From assembly GCA_002372775.1 (NCBI GenBank), contig DFIJ01000026.1, positions 1-15,656 on the forward strand: a stretch of 15,656 nucleotides of DNA, read 5' to 3'. This DNA is from Christensenella sp. UBA3700 (GTDB lineage Bacteria; Bacillota; Clostridia; Christensenellales; UBA3700). A program made the position numbers and the translations under genes. Shown here piece after piece: positions 1 through 6,619 of this stretch; positions within the stretch are counted from its first letter, which is position 1; each line of letters begins with the position of its first letter. A model generated the notes under the pieces. That model did no database searches. It had not been told where the DNA came from and saw only the letters and a list, made by a program, of their open reading frames with translations.

Positions 1-640
1 TTAATTCTTCAATATTATGACCATTAATATTACCTAAGTAATCTAGACCATATTCTGTAAATGTTGTTTGAGAATGTAATCCGTTTAAGTTTCTTGAGAT
101 TGAACTTACAGTTTTAGATATAGACATATCGTTATCATTTAAGATAATAATTTGCTTTCTATTTATCGTAGATAAATCATTTAAAGCCTCATAAGCAAGT
201 CCACCTGTTAGCGAACCATCGCCAATAAGTGAGATTATCTCTCCTCCAACATTTGCACGAACAAGACCGCATGCAATAGATAACGCAGTTGAAGCGTGAC
301 CTGTTGAAGCCACATCATATATTGATTCATCTCTTCTTGGGAATCCAGATATACCACCTGTTTTTCTAAGTGTTGGGAATTCTTTATATCTTCCTGTAAG
401 TAATTTATGAGTATAACATTGGTGTCCAACATCAAATATTAATTTGTCTTTTGGTAAGTTAAATACGTATTCAATAGCAATAGTTAATTCAACTACACCT
501 AAATTTGAAGCTAAATGGCCACCATTTTTAAAAACAGTTTCAATAATAACATCACGAAGTTCTTGAGCTAATTGGTTTAACTCTTCAATATTTAAATTCT
601 TAAGATCTTTTGGTGAATTAATATTTTCAAGTAATGACAT
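1..640 (-). CDS. dxs: 1-deoxy-D-xylulose-5-phosphate synthase, N-terminal part (cut by window edge)
   Basis: Cytosolic thiamine-diphosphate enzyme that joins pyruvate and glyceraldehyde-3-phosphate to make DXP, the first step of the MEP isoprenoid pathway. The 213 visible codons are open to the left edge; whole Dxs proteins are about 620 residues. Seen: GGHLASNLG (about 40-48, carrying the His of the family), DVGHQCYTHKLLTG (70-83), GHAST near 114, and the thiamine-diphosphate/Mg motif starting GDGSLTGG (140-147) and ending NDN (168-170). The ATG at 640 is preceded by AAAGGAG at good spacing. The gene follows ispA by 59 bases, and that gap holds a near-consensus promoter, so it may be transcribed both alone and with the nusB-ispA operon. 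The identification is firm; the C-terminal two thirds are not visible. Confidence 0.95.
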   Translation of the reverse strand, partial: MSLLENINSPKDLKNLNIEELNQLAQELRDVIIETVFKNGGHLASNLGVVELTIAIEYVFNLPKDKLIFDVGHQCYTHKLLTGRYKEFPTLRKTGGISGFPRRDESIYDVASTGHASTALSIACGLVRANVGGEIISLIGDGSLTGGLAYEALNDLSTINRKQIIILNDNDMSISKTVSSISRNLNGLHSQTTFTEYGLDYLGNINGHNIEEL

Positions 641-671
641 AATCCAAAATCTCCTTTACTCGTGTATATTA

Positions 672-699
672 ATTATAGTCTAATTAAATACTTTGACAA
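672..699 (-). promoter_or_regulatory. Promoter of dxs
   Basis: On the minus strand, TTGTCA (699-694) is followed by a 16-base spacer and a perfect TATAAT (677-672). It begins directly after the ispA stop and would give a leader of roughly 25 bases carrying AAAGGAG before the dxs ATG. This is a sigma-A type match made by eye. It implies that the rate-limiting MEP enzyme can be expressed apart from the operon upstream. Confidence 0.75.
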
Positions 700-1611
700 C
701 TATTTTTCTCTTGTAAGCATCTTATTTATAAAATCATAGAATACATCCGCATGAGATATTCTATGCTCTATAAGTTTTATGGCATTTATAGCTCTTTGAG
801 CGAACATTTGGCAGTTTACCTTAGCATTTTCAATGCCACCAACTAAATCTACGTATGTAGCTTTATTATTCTCTGCATCCTTTTTAACGTCTTTACCAAG
901 AACTTCTTTTGTTGAAGTCTTATCTAAGATATCGTCTACAACTTGGAACAATAATCCAAAATTATCTGCATAATCTTCAAATGATTTAATAACATATTCA
1001 CTTGCTTCAAATCTAATAGCACCAGCAACAAGCGCAGCTCTAAGTAGTGCTGATGTTTTCATTTTATACATCTGAATTGTTTCTCTTAGAGTTAATTCCT
1101 TATTTTGAATATCTATAGCTTGGCCACCTACCATTCCATAAATTCCTGAACAATCTAAGATATATCTTACAGCTTCAACTTGAGCTCTATAATCATATAC
1201 AGATTCTAATGAATTTAGCCCGCAAAGCATCTTTTCTGCAGCTCCATTTAACATTGCATCGCCAGTAATAGTTGCCATACCAGCTCCGTATTTAGCGTGA
1301 GTTGTTGGTTGACCTCTTCTTAGCATATCGTTATCCATACAAGGTAAATCATCATGAACAAGAGAGTATGAATGGATTAATTCAATACCAATTGCTAAAT
1401 CTCTAACTTTTTCATAGATTTCATCAAATCCTGTTCTTTTTGGAGCATTTGCAATGGCACCTAAAAATACAAGAGTTGGTCTAACTCTCTTTCCGCCATT
1501 TAGAATTGAATACTTAAATGCTTCAGAAACTACATCTTCAGATTGAATAGAATCTAAGTATTTTTTTAAATCAATATCAAATCTTGTTTTAAATTCTTCA
1601 ATTAGTTCCAT
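700..1611 (-). CDS. ispA: Polyprenyl diphosphate synthase, farnesyl-diphosphate synthase type
   Basis: Condenses isopentenyl diphosphate with allylic diphosphates to make farnesyl (possibly geranylgeranyl) diphosphate, the precursor of undecaprenyl phosphate and quinones. The 303 residues match the family length (E. coli IspA 299). Seen: GGKRVRP (39-45, diphosphate binding), the first Asp-rich motif DDLPCMDND (87-95) in the bacterial form with four residues between the aspartates, followed by RRG; GQAIDI (163-168); KTSALL (185-190); and the second Asp-rich motif DDILD (226-230). The ATG overlaps the xseB stop by one base (TAATG), so the two are translationally coupled. The xseB-ispA-dxs order is the same as in Bacillus subtilis (yqiC-yqiD-dxs). 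Chain length of the product cannot be fixed from the sequence alone. Confidence 0.95.
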   Translation of the reverse strand: MELIEEFKTRFDIDLKKYLDSIQSEDVVSEAFKYSILNGGKRVRPTLVFLGAIANAPKRTGFDEIYEKVRDLAIGIELIHSYSLVHDDLPCMDNDMLRRGQPTTHAKYGAGMATITGDAMLNGAAEKMLCGLNSLESVYDYRAQVEAVRYILDCSGIYGMVGGQAIDIQNKELTLRETIQMYKMKTSALLRAALVAGAIRFEASEYVIKSFEDYADNFGLLFQVVDDILDKTSTKEVLGKDVKKDAENNKATYVDLVGGIENAKVNCQMFAQRAINAIKLIEHRISHADVFYDFINKMLTREK

Positions 1612-1826
1612 TATTTTTCCTCTTCAAATGGTTGTTCAACAAGTTGTGTCATTTGCTTTTGCAAAATAGTAACCTTACCCTTAGCTTCGTCTAATTCTTT
1701 AGCACAAGCTTTGCAAAGTTCAATTCCTTCTGAGAATTTCTTTAATGACTCGTCAATAGAAAGATTACCTCTTTCCATTTGATCTACAATCTTTTCAAGT
1801 TCTTGCATTGATTCTTCAAATTTCAT
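1611..1826 (-). CDS. xseB: Exodeoxyribonuclease VII small subunit
   Basis: Small subunit of ExoVII, which with several copies per XseA makes the nuclease that degrades single-stranded DNA to oligonucleotides in the cytosol. The 71 residues are of usual length. The family signature is clear: FEESMQELEKIVDQMERGNL near the N-terminus, then SIDESLKKFSEGIELCKACAKEL and a helical tail, a predicted antiparallel two-helix hairpin. The ATG lies inside the end of xseA (11-base overlap), with AAAGAGG just upstream, and the stop overlaps the ispA start. Tight coupling to xseA fits the fixed stoichiometry of the complex. Confidence 0.94.
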   Translation of the reverse strand: MKFEESMQELEKIVDQMERGNLSIDESLKKFSEGIELCKACAKELDEAKGKVTILQKQMTQLVEQPFEEEK

Positions 1827-3006
1827 GATTTACCTCTTTTATGTTTGCTATAGCGCTGCCGCCATCTGTTATTAATTTAATATCTTCTCCGACTTTTAAA
1901 TCAGATACGGATTTTATACTATTTCCTTTTGTGTCTTTTGCATAAACATATCCTTTTGTAAATATCTTAGAAGGATTATTTGCATCTAATCTCACACTTA
2001 GTTTATGAAACTCAAGTTCTTTGTTTTTAAGACTATTTTCGGATAACAGAGATATTTTGGCTAGTAATAACTCTAATTTAGAACGATTTTTAGAATAAAT
2101 GGTATCTAAAGACGCTTTTAGCCTTCCTTGAAGTAGAACAAGTTTATTTAAAGAATTATCCATTTTTAGATTAAGAGCTTTAAACAATCTTTGTTCACTA
2201 TCTTTTAAAAATTGTTTAACATCTTCAACAGAATAAGCTATAAGTTCAGCACCTGCTGTAGGTGTTGCACATCTTACATCAGCAACAAAATCGCATAAAG
2301 TAAAATCTGTTTCGTGACCTACTGCAGATATGATTGGAGTCTTTGCATCATATATTGCATAAACTAATTTTTCTGAATTGAATGGCATTAAATCTTCAAG
2401 TGAGCCACCACCACGAGCAATAATAATTGCATCAAAATTTAATTCATCTACTTCTTTAATTGCCTGTACAAGTTCATCCTCTGCACCAAGGCCTTGAACC
2501 TTACAATCTCTAACAACAAGATCAATTACATTATTGTATCTTCTAGTTGTTGTAATGATATCTCTAATAACTGCTCCAGTTTTAGATGTAATTACGCATA
2601 CTCTTTTTGGATATTTTGGAATTGGTTTTTTATGAGTATCGTCAAAATAACCTTTTTCTGCTAATTCTTTCTTAAGTTTTTCAAATAGCGCAGCAAGTGC
2701 ACCTGCACCATAAGGCTGAATTGATGTTGCATTAAAGCTCAATTTACCAGTAGGAGCGTAATAATCAACTGAACCTTTGACTAAAATTTGTTCGCCTTCT
2801 TTTGGTACGTATTTTGAAGCGTAATTGAAATCATTTACTGAAATTGCAGCAAGTTCGTCCTTTAAAGCAAAATATGCGTGGTTCCTTGAGATTTTAAATC
2901 CGGAAACTTCCCCGCATATTACTATTCCATGTAACATTTCTTCTGCTACAAAGATATTATGAATAACTGTATTAAGTTCAGAAACTTTTATAATATTACT
3001 AGCCAT
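1816..3006 (-). CDS. xseA: Exodeoxyribonuclease VII large subunit
   Basis: Catalytic subunit of ExoVII, processing single-stranded DNA from both ends. An N-terminal OB-fold (about 7-100, including GIVICGEVSGFKISRNHAYF) binds DNA. The catalytic core follows, with KYPKRVCVITSKTGAVIRDI (131-150), RGGGSLEDL (198-206), SAVGHETD (227-234) and ATPTAGAE (247-254). A helical, coiled-coil-like region (about 260-345) and a short beta-rich end complete it. At 396 residues it is some 50 shorter than the E. coli or B. subtilis proteins; the saving seems to lie in the coiled coil. The start overlaps the folD stop by 8 bases and the end overlaps xseB by 11. The stop is TGA, which shows that TGA is not read as Trp here. 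Confidence 0.95.
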   Translation of the reverse strand: MASNIIKVSELNTVIHNIFVAEEMLHGIVICGEVSGFKISRNHAYFALKDELAAISVNDFNYASKYVPKEGEQILVKGSVDYYAPTGKLSFNATSIQPYGAGALAALFEKLKKELAEKGYFDDTHKKPIPKYPKRVCVITSKTGAVIRDIITTTRRYNNVIDLVVRDCKVQGLGAEDELVQAIKEVDELNFDAIIIARGGGSLEDLMPFNSEKLVYAIYDAKTPIISAVGHETDFTLCDFVADVRCATPTAGAELIAYSVEDVKQFLKDSEQRLFKALNLKMDNSLNKLVLLQGRLKASLDTIYSKNRSKLELLLAKISLLSENSLKNKELEFHKLSVRLDANNPSKIFTKGYVYAKDTKGNSIKSVSDLKVGEDIKLITDGGSAIANIKEVNHEI

Positions 3007-3844
3007 TCTCCCTATCTTGAGCAGCCATTAATGTATTATATAAAAGCATAGAGATTGTCATTGGACCAACTCCGCCTGGAACTGGTGTAATAAATGAAGC
3101 TTTCTTTTCTACTTCATCAAAATCTACATCTCCGCATAATTTGCCATCAACACGGTTAATACCAACGTCAATAACAATGGCTCCCTCTTTTACCATATTT
3201 GCTTTTAAGAATTTTGGTTTACCAATAGCAACAACTAAGATATCTGCACTCTTGCAAATTTCTTCTAAGTTTGTTGTTTTTGAATGACATACTGTAACTG
3301 TACAGTTTGCATTTAATAAAAGCATAGCCATTGGTTTACCAACTGTATTTGATCTACCAACAACTACTGCGTGTTTTCCTTTTAAATCTACACCTGTTGA
3401 AGCTAAAAGCTTCATTACACCAAATGGAGTACAAGAAATTGTTCTTGGTGTTCCTAGTGCTAAAAGTCCAATATTATTAGCGCAGAATCCATCAACGTCT
3501 TTTGTTTCTGGAATTAAATCTAATAAATACTTTTCATCATATCCTTTTGGTAAAGGTAATTGTACTAAAATACCATCAACATTCTTATCTGCAACAAGTG
3601 TTCTAATAACATTTGCTATATCTTCTTGGTTTGTACCATCTGGGAATTCATATTTTAATGATTTCATTCCAACTTCTTCACAGCCTAGAACCTTATTTCT
3701 AACATATGTTTGAGAAGCTGGGTCTTCACCAACGATAATTACAGATAAACATGGAACTCTATTATATTTTGCTTCAAATTCTTTAACTTTCTCAGCAATT
3801 TCTAATCTTGTTGTTTTAGATACTTCTTTACCTAGGATAAGCAT
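2999..3844 (-). CDS. folD: Bifunctional methylenetetrahydrofolate dehydrogenase / methenyltetrahydrofolate cyclohydrolase
   Basis: Interconverts 5,10-methylene-, 5,10-methenyl- and 10-formyl-tetrahydrofolate with NADP, feeding one-carbon units to purine and formyl-Met synthesis. The 281 residues are normal. Seen: VGEDPASQTYVRNK (38-51) with the active-site Tyr47 and Lys51, GILVQLPLP (91-99), KDVDGF (115-120), the Rossmann segment VVGRSNTVGKP (161-171), and TPVPGGVGPMT (253-263). The ATG overlaps the nusB stop by one base (TAATG); the 3' end overlaps xseA by 8 bases. The nusB-folD-xseA order is conserved in Bacillota. All key residues are present. Confidence 0.97.
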   Translation of the reverse strand: MLILGKEVSKTTRLEIAEKVKEFEAKYNRVPCLSVIIVGEDPASQTYVRNKVLGCEEVGMKSLKYEFPDGTNQEDIANVIRTLVADKNVDGILVQLPLPKGYDEKYLLDLIPETKDVDGFCANNIGLLALGTPRTISCTPFGVMKLLASTGVDLKGKHAVVVGRSNTVGKPMAMLLLNANCTVTVCHSKTTNLEEICKSADILVVAIGKPKFLKANMVKEGAIVIDVGINRVDGKLCGDVDFDEVEKKASFITPVPGGVGPMTISMLLYNTLMAAQDRENG

Positions 3845-4269
3845 TATTGTTTGCCTCCTCTAATTGGTGCTAATTCTTTGTATATTCCAGCAAGAACACC
3901 ATTTACAAATTGATAAGACTTTTCTGTAGAATATTGTTTAACAATTTCTACAGCTTCAGAAATTGAAACATTCATTGGAATGTCAGGCATATAATTCATT
4001 TCAAATGTAGCTAAAAGTAAAGCAGCTAAATCTGGCTTAAATATACGCTCAATTCTGAAATTCTTTGCATTTCTTGAGATAATATCCATTAAATCATCAT
4101 AATGACATCTAACACCGTCAATTACAGCGTTAATATAATCTGAATCTGTCTTTGTTAATTCTGGATCTTTAAAAATAATCTCTCTTGTAACGTTTTGTTC
4201 TTTATCTTGAGTTGAAACATACTCAAAAATTAATTTATATGCATATTCTCTTGCAACTTTTCTGCTCAT
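3844..4269 (-). CDS. nusB: Transcription antitermination factor NusB
   Basis: Binds boxA RNA with NusE (ribosomal protein S10) to keep RNA polymerase processive on rRNA operons. I place the start at the ATG at 4269, giving MSRKVAREYAYKLIFEY, the usual NusB N-terminus, and 141 residues (E. coli 139). GAGG lies nine bases upstream. A longer reading from a TTG at 4308 would put translation through a terminator hairpin and is unlikely. The C-terminal signature is IPMNVSISEAVEIVKQYS followed by FVNGVLAGI, all helical. The intrinsic terminator at 4283-4315 ends 13 bases before the start, leaving no space for a promoter, so expression appears to need readthrough from the Asp23-like gene. Confidence 0.94.
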   Translation of the reverse strand: MSRKVAREYAYKLIFEYVSTQDKEQNVTREIIFKDPELTKTDSDYINAVIDGVRCHYDDLMDIISRNAKNFRIERIFKPDLAALLLATFEMNYMPDIPMNVSISEAVEIVKQYSTEKSYQFVNGVLAGIYKELAPIRGGKQ

Positions 4270-4282
4270 ATCTATATACCTC

Positions 4283-4315
4283 AAAAAACCCTTTGGTTTT
4301 TGTATCAAAGGGTTT
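4283..4315 (-). terminator. Intrinsic terminator or attenuator between the Asp23-like gene and nusB
   Basis: On the minus strand AAACCCTTTG (4315-4306) and CAAAGGGTTT (4295-4286) form a perfect 10-bp stem with a 10-base loop, running straight into more T (six in a row counting the stem). It starts 10 bases after the Asp23-like stop and ends 13 bases before the nusB ATG. The nusB GAGG follows the T-tract at once. The hairpin and T-tract are seen; that termination is only partial is inferred, because five co-oriented genes follow without a visible promoter. Confidence 0.85.
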
Positions 4316-4325
4316 AGTTTAATTC

Positions 4326-4643
4326 TTATTGATTTACTGATCCTACAACTGTTACGTTAATTTTCTTAACTTTAAATGATGTAGATGATTCTATTTCTTT
4401 TTTTATCTTTTCTTGTAATTTACTTACAACGATTGGTATTACTTTTCCATAATATACATTTACAGAAATATTAACGGAAACAACATCATCTCTAATAATA
4501 CACTCTACAGCACTTGCCTTCTTTTTCTTACCTGATGGAATAACAAGTCCTGGTTCATATGTAACTGAAGCAATACCTTCAACTTGTGATGCTGCAGCAA
4601 CTACAATAGATTCAATAACATGATTATATGTTTGTTCTCCCAT
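4326..4643 (-). CDS. Asp23/YqhY (DUF322) family protein
   Basis: Member of the Asp23 family, best known from Bacillus YqhY (linked genetically to acetyl-CoA carboxylase control) and staphylococcal Asp23/AmaP (envelope stress). Seen: VIESIVVAAASQVEGIASV at about 9-27, a basic KKKK patch near 38-41, an alternating beta stretch DVVSVNISVNVYYGKVIP, then the helix VVSKLQEKIKKEIES and the end strand KKINVTVVG. At 105 residues it is shorter than B. subtilis YqhY (about 135), mostly at the N-terminus. GTGAGG stands seven bases before the ATG. It lies directly ahead of nusB, the position of yqhY in B. subtilis, but accB and accC, which precede yqhY there, are absent. The family is certain; the molecular role is not established. 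Confidence 0.88.
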   Translation of the reverse strand: MGEQTYNHVIESIVVAAASQVEGIASVTYEPGLVIPSGKKKKASAVECIIRDDVVSVNISVNVYYGKVIPIVVSKLQEKIKKEIESSTSFKVKKINVTVVGSVNQ

Positions 4644-4664
4644 TAAAATACCTCACTTAAAAAT

Positions 4665-4693
4665 ATTTTAACATACGCGCGTAATATTTTCAA
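4665..4693 (-). promoter_or_regulatory. Promoter of the Asp23-nusB operon (extended -10)
   Basis: Minus strand: TTGAAA (4693-4688), 17-base spacer, TAAAAT (4670-4665), with TGT just before the -10 (extended -10). The expected start is about 15 bases before the ATG at 4643, with GTGAGG in between. The spacer holds a perfect palindrome TACGCGCGTA (4674-4683), part of a 13-base block shared with the promoter at 8926-8954. Confidence 0.75.
4678..4690 (-). promoter_or_regulatory. Candidate operator, copy 1 (shared 13-mer)
   Basis: AAAATATTACGCG on the minus strand is identical to 8935-8947. In both places it lies between -35 and -10 and is continued into a TACG...CGTA palindrome (TACGCGCGTA here, TACGCGTA there). 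CpG-rich words are rare in this A+T-rich window, and no other intergenic copy was seen. That it binds a regulator is inference; I do not recognise the motif as any known Bacillota operator. Confidence 0.4.
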
Positions 4694-4727
4694 TTATAGT
4701 AATGCGCAATTAATATATTATATTTAC

Positions 4728-5270
4728 CTAATCTTCAAATACTTCGCCAGCGTTTCTATCATCAAGTGAAGCTAAATGAGCAGATGGGTTAAAATATCTT
4801 TTAATTCTATTTGCAAGTTCAGCTTGTCCTTTCTCTAAATCGAAATTCTTCTCATCACTTTTATTGATTAAAGATTCAAATTCTTTAATGTACTCTGTAG
4901 TTTTTCCGCACTTTTCACAAGTACATACAAATTTAACCTTATATACTCTTTTAGAGTATCCTGATTCAAATTTTGATTTAGTTTTGCAGTCTAAAATTAT
5001 ATAATCATCTGGTTTTTTATATCTATTACCGCATTTACATTTTGCTTTAGCAATTCTTATATGAAGTTTATTGTAATGTACGCCTAAAGCTATAAGGACA
5101 ATCTCTAATGCACATAATATAAGCGTAATAATTGTTAAAGCTGTTGGATTATCGCTAGCAGCAATAAAAGTAACTAATTCGTATATAACAAACACAAGAA
5201 GTACACTTAAACCAAAACAAATAGTCTTTTTAATCTTTAATGAACTTTCTGATATACAATTGCTTTTCAT
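4728..5270 (-). CDS. Two-helix membrane protein with zinc-ribbon-like domain, paralogue D (divergent)
   Basis: Not recognised. From the ATG at 5270 (GGAG nine bases upstream) the product is 180 residues; a TTG at 5285 would lie on the ribosome site and is rejected. Two hydrophobic segments (about 17-37 and 44-65) are followed by a cytoplasmic part with CKCGNRYKKPDD (78-89) and VCTCEKCG (115-122), the same Cys framework as the three genes before it. It differs in having Ala at 76, where the others have the first Cys of CRCxCG, in a lysine-rich linker, and in a distinct tail without the DSEIEYNKVY ending. It is last in the array, 58 bases after paralogue C, with a possible promoter of its own. 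Zinc binding is inferred from the Cys pattern. No enzyme motif is visible. Confidence 0.8.
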   Translation of the reverse strand: MKSNCISESSLKIKKTICFGLSVLLVFVIYELVTFIAASDNPTALTIITLILCALEIVLIALGVHYNKLHIRIAKAKCKCGNRYKKPDDYIILDCKTKSKFESGYSKRVYKVKFVCTCEKCGKTTEYIKEFESLINKSDEKNFDLEKGQAELANRIKRYFNPSAHLASLDDRNAGEVFED

Positions 5271-5307
5271 TATAAAACTCTCCAAAAATAATTAACTCTT
5301 ACTTAGG

Positions 5308-5316
5308 ATTATATCA
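5308..5316 (-). promoter_or_regulatory. Possible internal extended -10 promoter before paralogue D
   Basis: TGATATAAT on the minus strand (5316-5308) is an extended -10 with a perfect TATAAT, in the 58-base gap before paralogue D. No good -35 stands 16-18 bases upstream, only a T-rich stretch. It could give D expression separate from A to C. A+T-rich gaps produce such matches easily, so confidence is low. Confidence 0.4.
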
Positions 5317-5343
5317 TATAAATAACAACAAAAATATATACAC

Positions 5344-6000
5344 CTAATTTATATAATCATTTGAATCGTCGAATTCTACTGGTTCAGCATCATATGTTTT
5401 CTCTTCAATATTACCGCTTTTATATTCTATATTATCTTCACTTATTTTTCTTGAATCATCATATTGAACATCTTTAATTTCAAAATTGAATTCGTCATCT
5501 TGTTCAAACATAGCAACGATTTGTTTATATATTCGTTTTGGAATTGCCCCCACTGGAACATCAAATCTATAATGACCGTTATCAAACGAGAATGATCTTG
5601 AGAACGTTTTTGTTGCGCCACATAATCTACACTTACATTCAAAAACAAAATCTTGTTGAAATTCTTCATGTCCATTACCGTGTTTTCTGTATACGTGAGT
5701 CCAACATGAGTTTGTTATTGTTATTTTAACATCTTCAGGAAATTCAAAATTGTAACCACAATCGCATCTACATGCTTTAATATCGAAATATTTACTCCAC
5801 ATAGACCAAATAAAGAAGCCAATAATAAAATATGCGAAAAGAACAAGTATTATTTCCCATACTTTTCCTTCGTACATTATGTCTCTATATGAAAAAAACG
5901 CAATAAAAATACAAACTACAACTAAAAATATTGTAGCTGCAATTATACTATATAAAAATCCTTTAAGAGATCTACTTCCATTACGATTCTTGTTTTCCAT
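5344..6000 (-). CDS. Two-helix membrane protein with zinc-ribbon-like domain, paralogue C
   Basis: Not recognised. 218 residues, the longest of the four. The N-terminus is basic (MENKNRNGSRSLKG), then hydrophobic segments at about 15-37 and 48-68, with the positive side suggesting that both ends are cytoplasmic. CRCDCGYNFEFPED (77-90) and FECKCRLCG (120-128) carry the Cys framework. The segment MFEQDDEFNFEIKD (164-177) matches the MFxxDDxF stretch of A and B. A strongly acidic tail of about 40 residues replaces their short DSEIEYNKVY ending, though IEYKSGN (191-197) may be its remnant. TTTGGAG lies five bases before the ATG; it starts 23 bases after paralogue B. Role unknown. Confidence 0.82.
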   Translation of the reverse strand: MENKNRNGSRSLKGFLYSIIAATIFLVVVCIFIAFFSYRDIMYEGKVWEIILVLFAYFIIGFFIWSMWSKYFDIKACRCDCGYNFEFPEDVKITITNSCWTHVYRKHGNGHEEFQQDFVFECKCRLCGATKTFSRSFSFDNGHYRFDVPVGAIPKRIYKQIVAMFEQDDEFNFEIKDVQYDDSRKISEDNIEYKSGNIEEKTYDAEPVEFDDSNDYIN

Positions 6001-6023
6001 ATTAACTCCAAATTTACTAATAT

Positions 6024-6578
6024 TTACACGTCTTTATCTGTATAGACTTTATTATATTCAATTTCACTATCGTTTACTTCGACTTTAAAATAATCATCAA
6101 CCCTAAACATTCGGCGAATTGCTCTCCAGATAGAAGGTTCTATTTCTTTTGAAATATCACATTGACCAAACATTGGAACTAATGCGTTTGCGTTAAATGT
6201 TCTTTCAAATATTCTTCTGGAACCGCATTTCTCACAATAGCATTCAAAACGAATAATCCTTGTTACATAGCTTCCATATCTTGATCGATTATGAAATGCC
6301 GCTACTGGTATTACTATAATATCCTTAGGATATTTGTAGTTATATCCGCATTTACATCTACATAATGGGATTGTTTTATATGCTCTTATTAAAACAATGT
6401 CAGCAAAAACAAGAAAAACACCTAAAAATCCGCAAATATATATACCTGCAATAAAGGATAAATTATCTCCTGTAGCTATAGAATAAACACTATAAATTAG
6501 CATTGCAAAATCTACAATTGTCAATAAAAGCGCAATCACAATAAATACTAAAAGCCATTTTATAGATAATTTATTCAT
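6024..6578 (-). CDS. Two-helix membrane protein with zinc-ribbon-like domain, paralogue B
   Basis: Not recognised. 184 residues, about half identical to paralogue A in an ungapped alignment. Membrane segments fall at about 8-32 and 42-66, the second holding an Asp at 60 that A shares. The soluble part has CRCKCGYNYKYPKD (73-86), with Cys 73, 75 and 77, then FECYCEKCGSRRIFERTF (111-128), with Cys 113, 115 and 118, and ends in KEIEPSI, MFRVDDYF and DSEIEYNKVY. The six Cys suggest one structural zinc site (CxC(G) plus CxxC) with spare thiols. The start follows AAAGAGG, which is 13 bases away, rather far. No signal cleavage site or enzyme motif is seen. Confidence 0.84.
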   Translation of the reverse strand: MNKLSIKWLLVFIVIALLLTIVDFAMLIYSVYSIATGDNLSFIAGIYICGFLGVFLVFADIVLIRAYKTIPLCRCKCGYNYKYPKDIIVIPVAAFHNRSRYGSYVTRIIRFECYCEKCGSRRIFERTFNANALVPMFGQCDISKEIEPSIWRAIRRMFRVDDYFKVEVNDSEIEYNKVYTDKDV

Positions 6579-6619
6579 ATTCTTTATTCGACCTCTTTGT
6601 TTCCTTTTTCTTGCTTTAA

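Noticed and set aside
235..435. 66-residue minus-strand open frame in the left part
   Set aside because: It lies out of frame inside dxs, whose own frame shows unmistakable family motifs.
1816..1818. TGA codon as Trp (Mollicutes-type code)
   Set aside because: xseA ends at this TGA just after xseB begins, at the usual length for its tail; TGG encodes Trp in the other genes, and no in-frame TGA occurs in any conserved domain.
4270..4308. TTG start giving nusB a 13-residue N-terminal extension
   Set aside because: It would translate the terminator hairpin, and the ATG at 4269 has GAGG and gives the standard NusB N-terminus. Similar TTG extensions of efp (7867), the peptidase (8923) and paralogue D (5285) overlap the ribosome site or the promoter and were rejected too.
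5538..6088. Plus-strand open frames of 63 and 69 residues within the paralogue array
   Set aside because: They are antisense to paralogues B and C with no promoter, ribosome site or recognisable domain.
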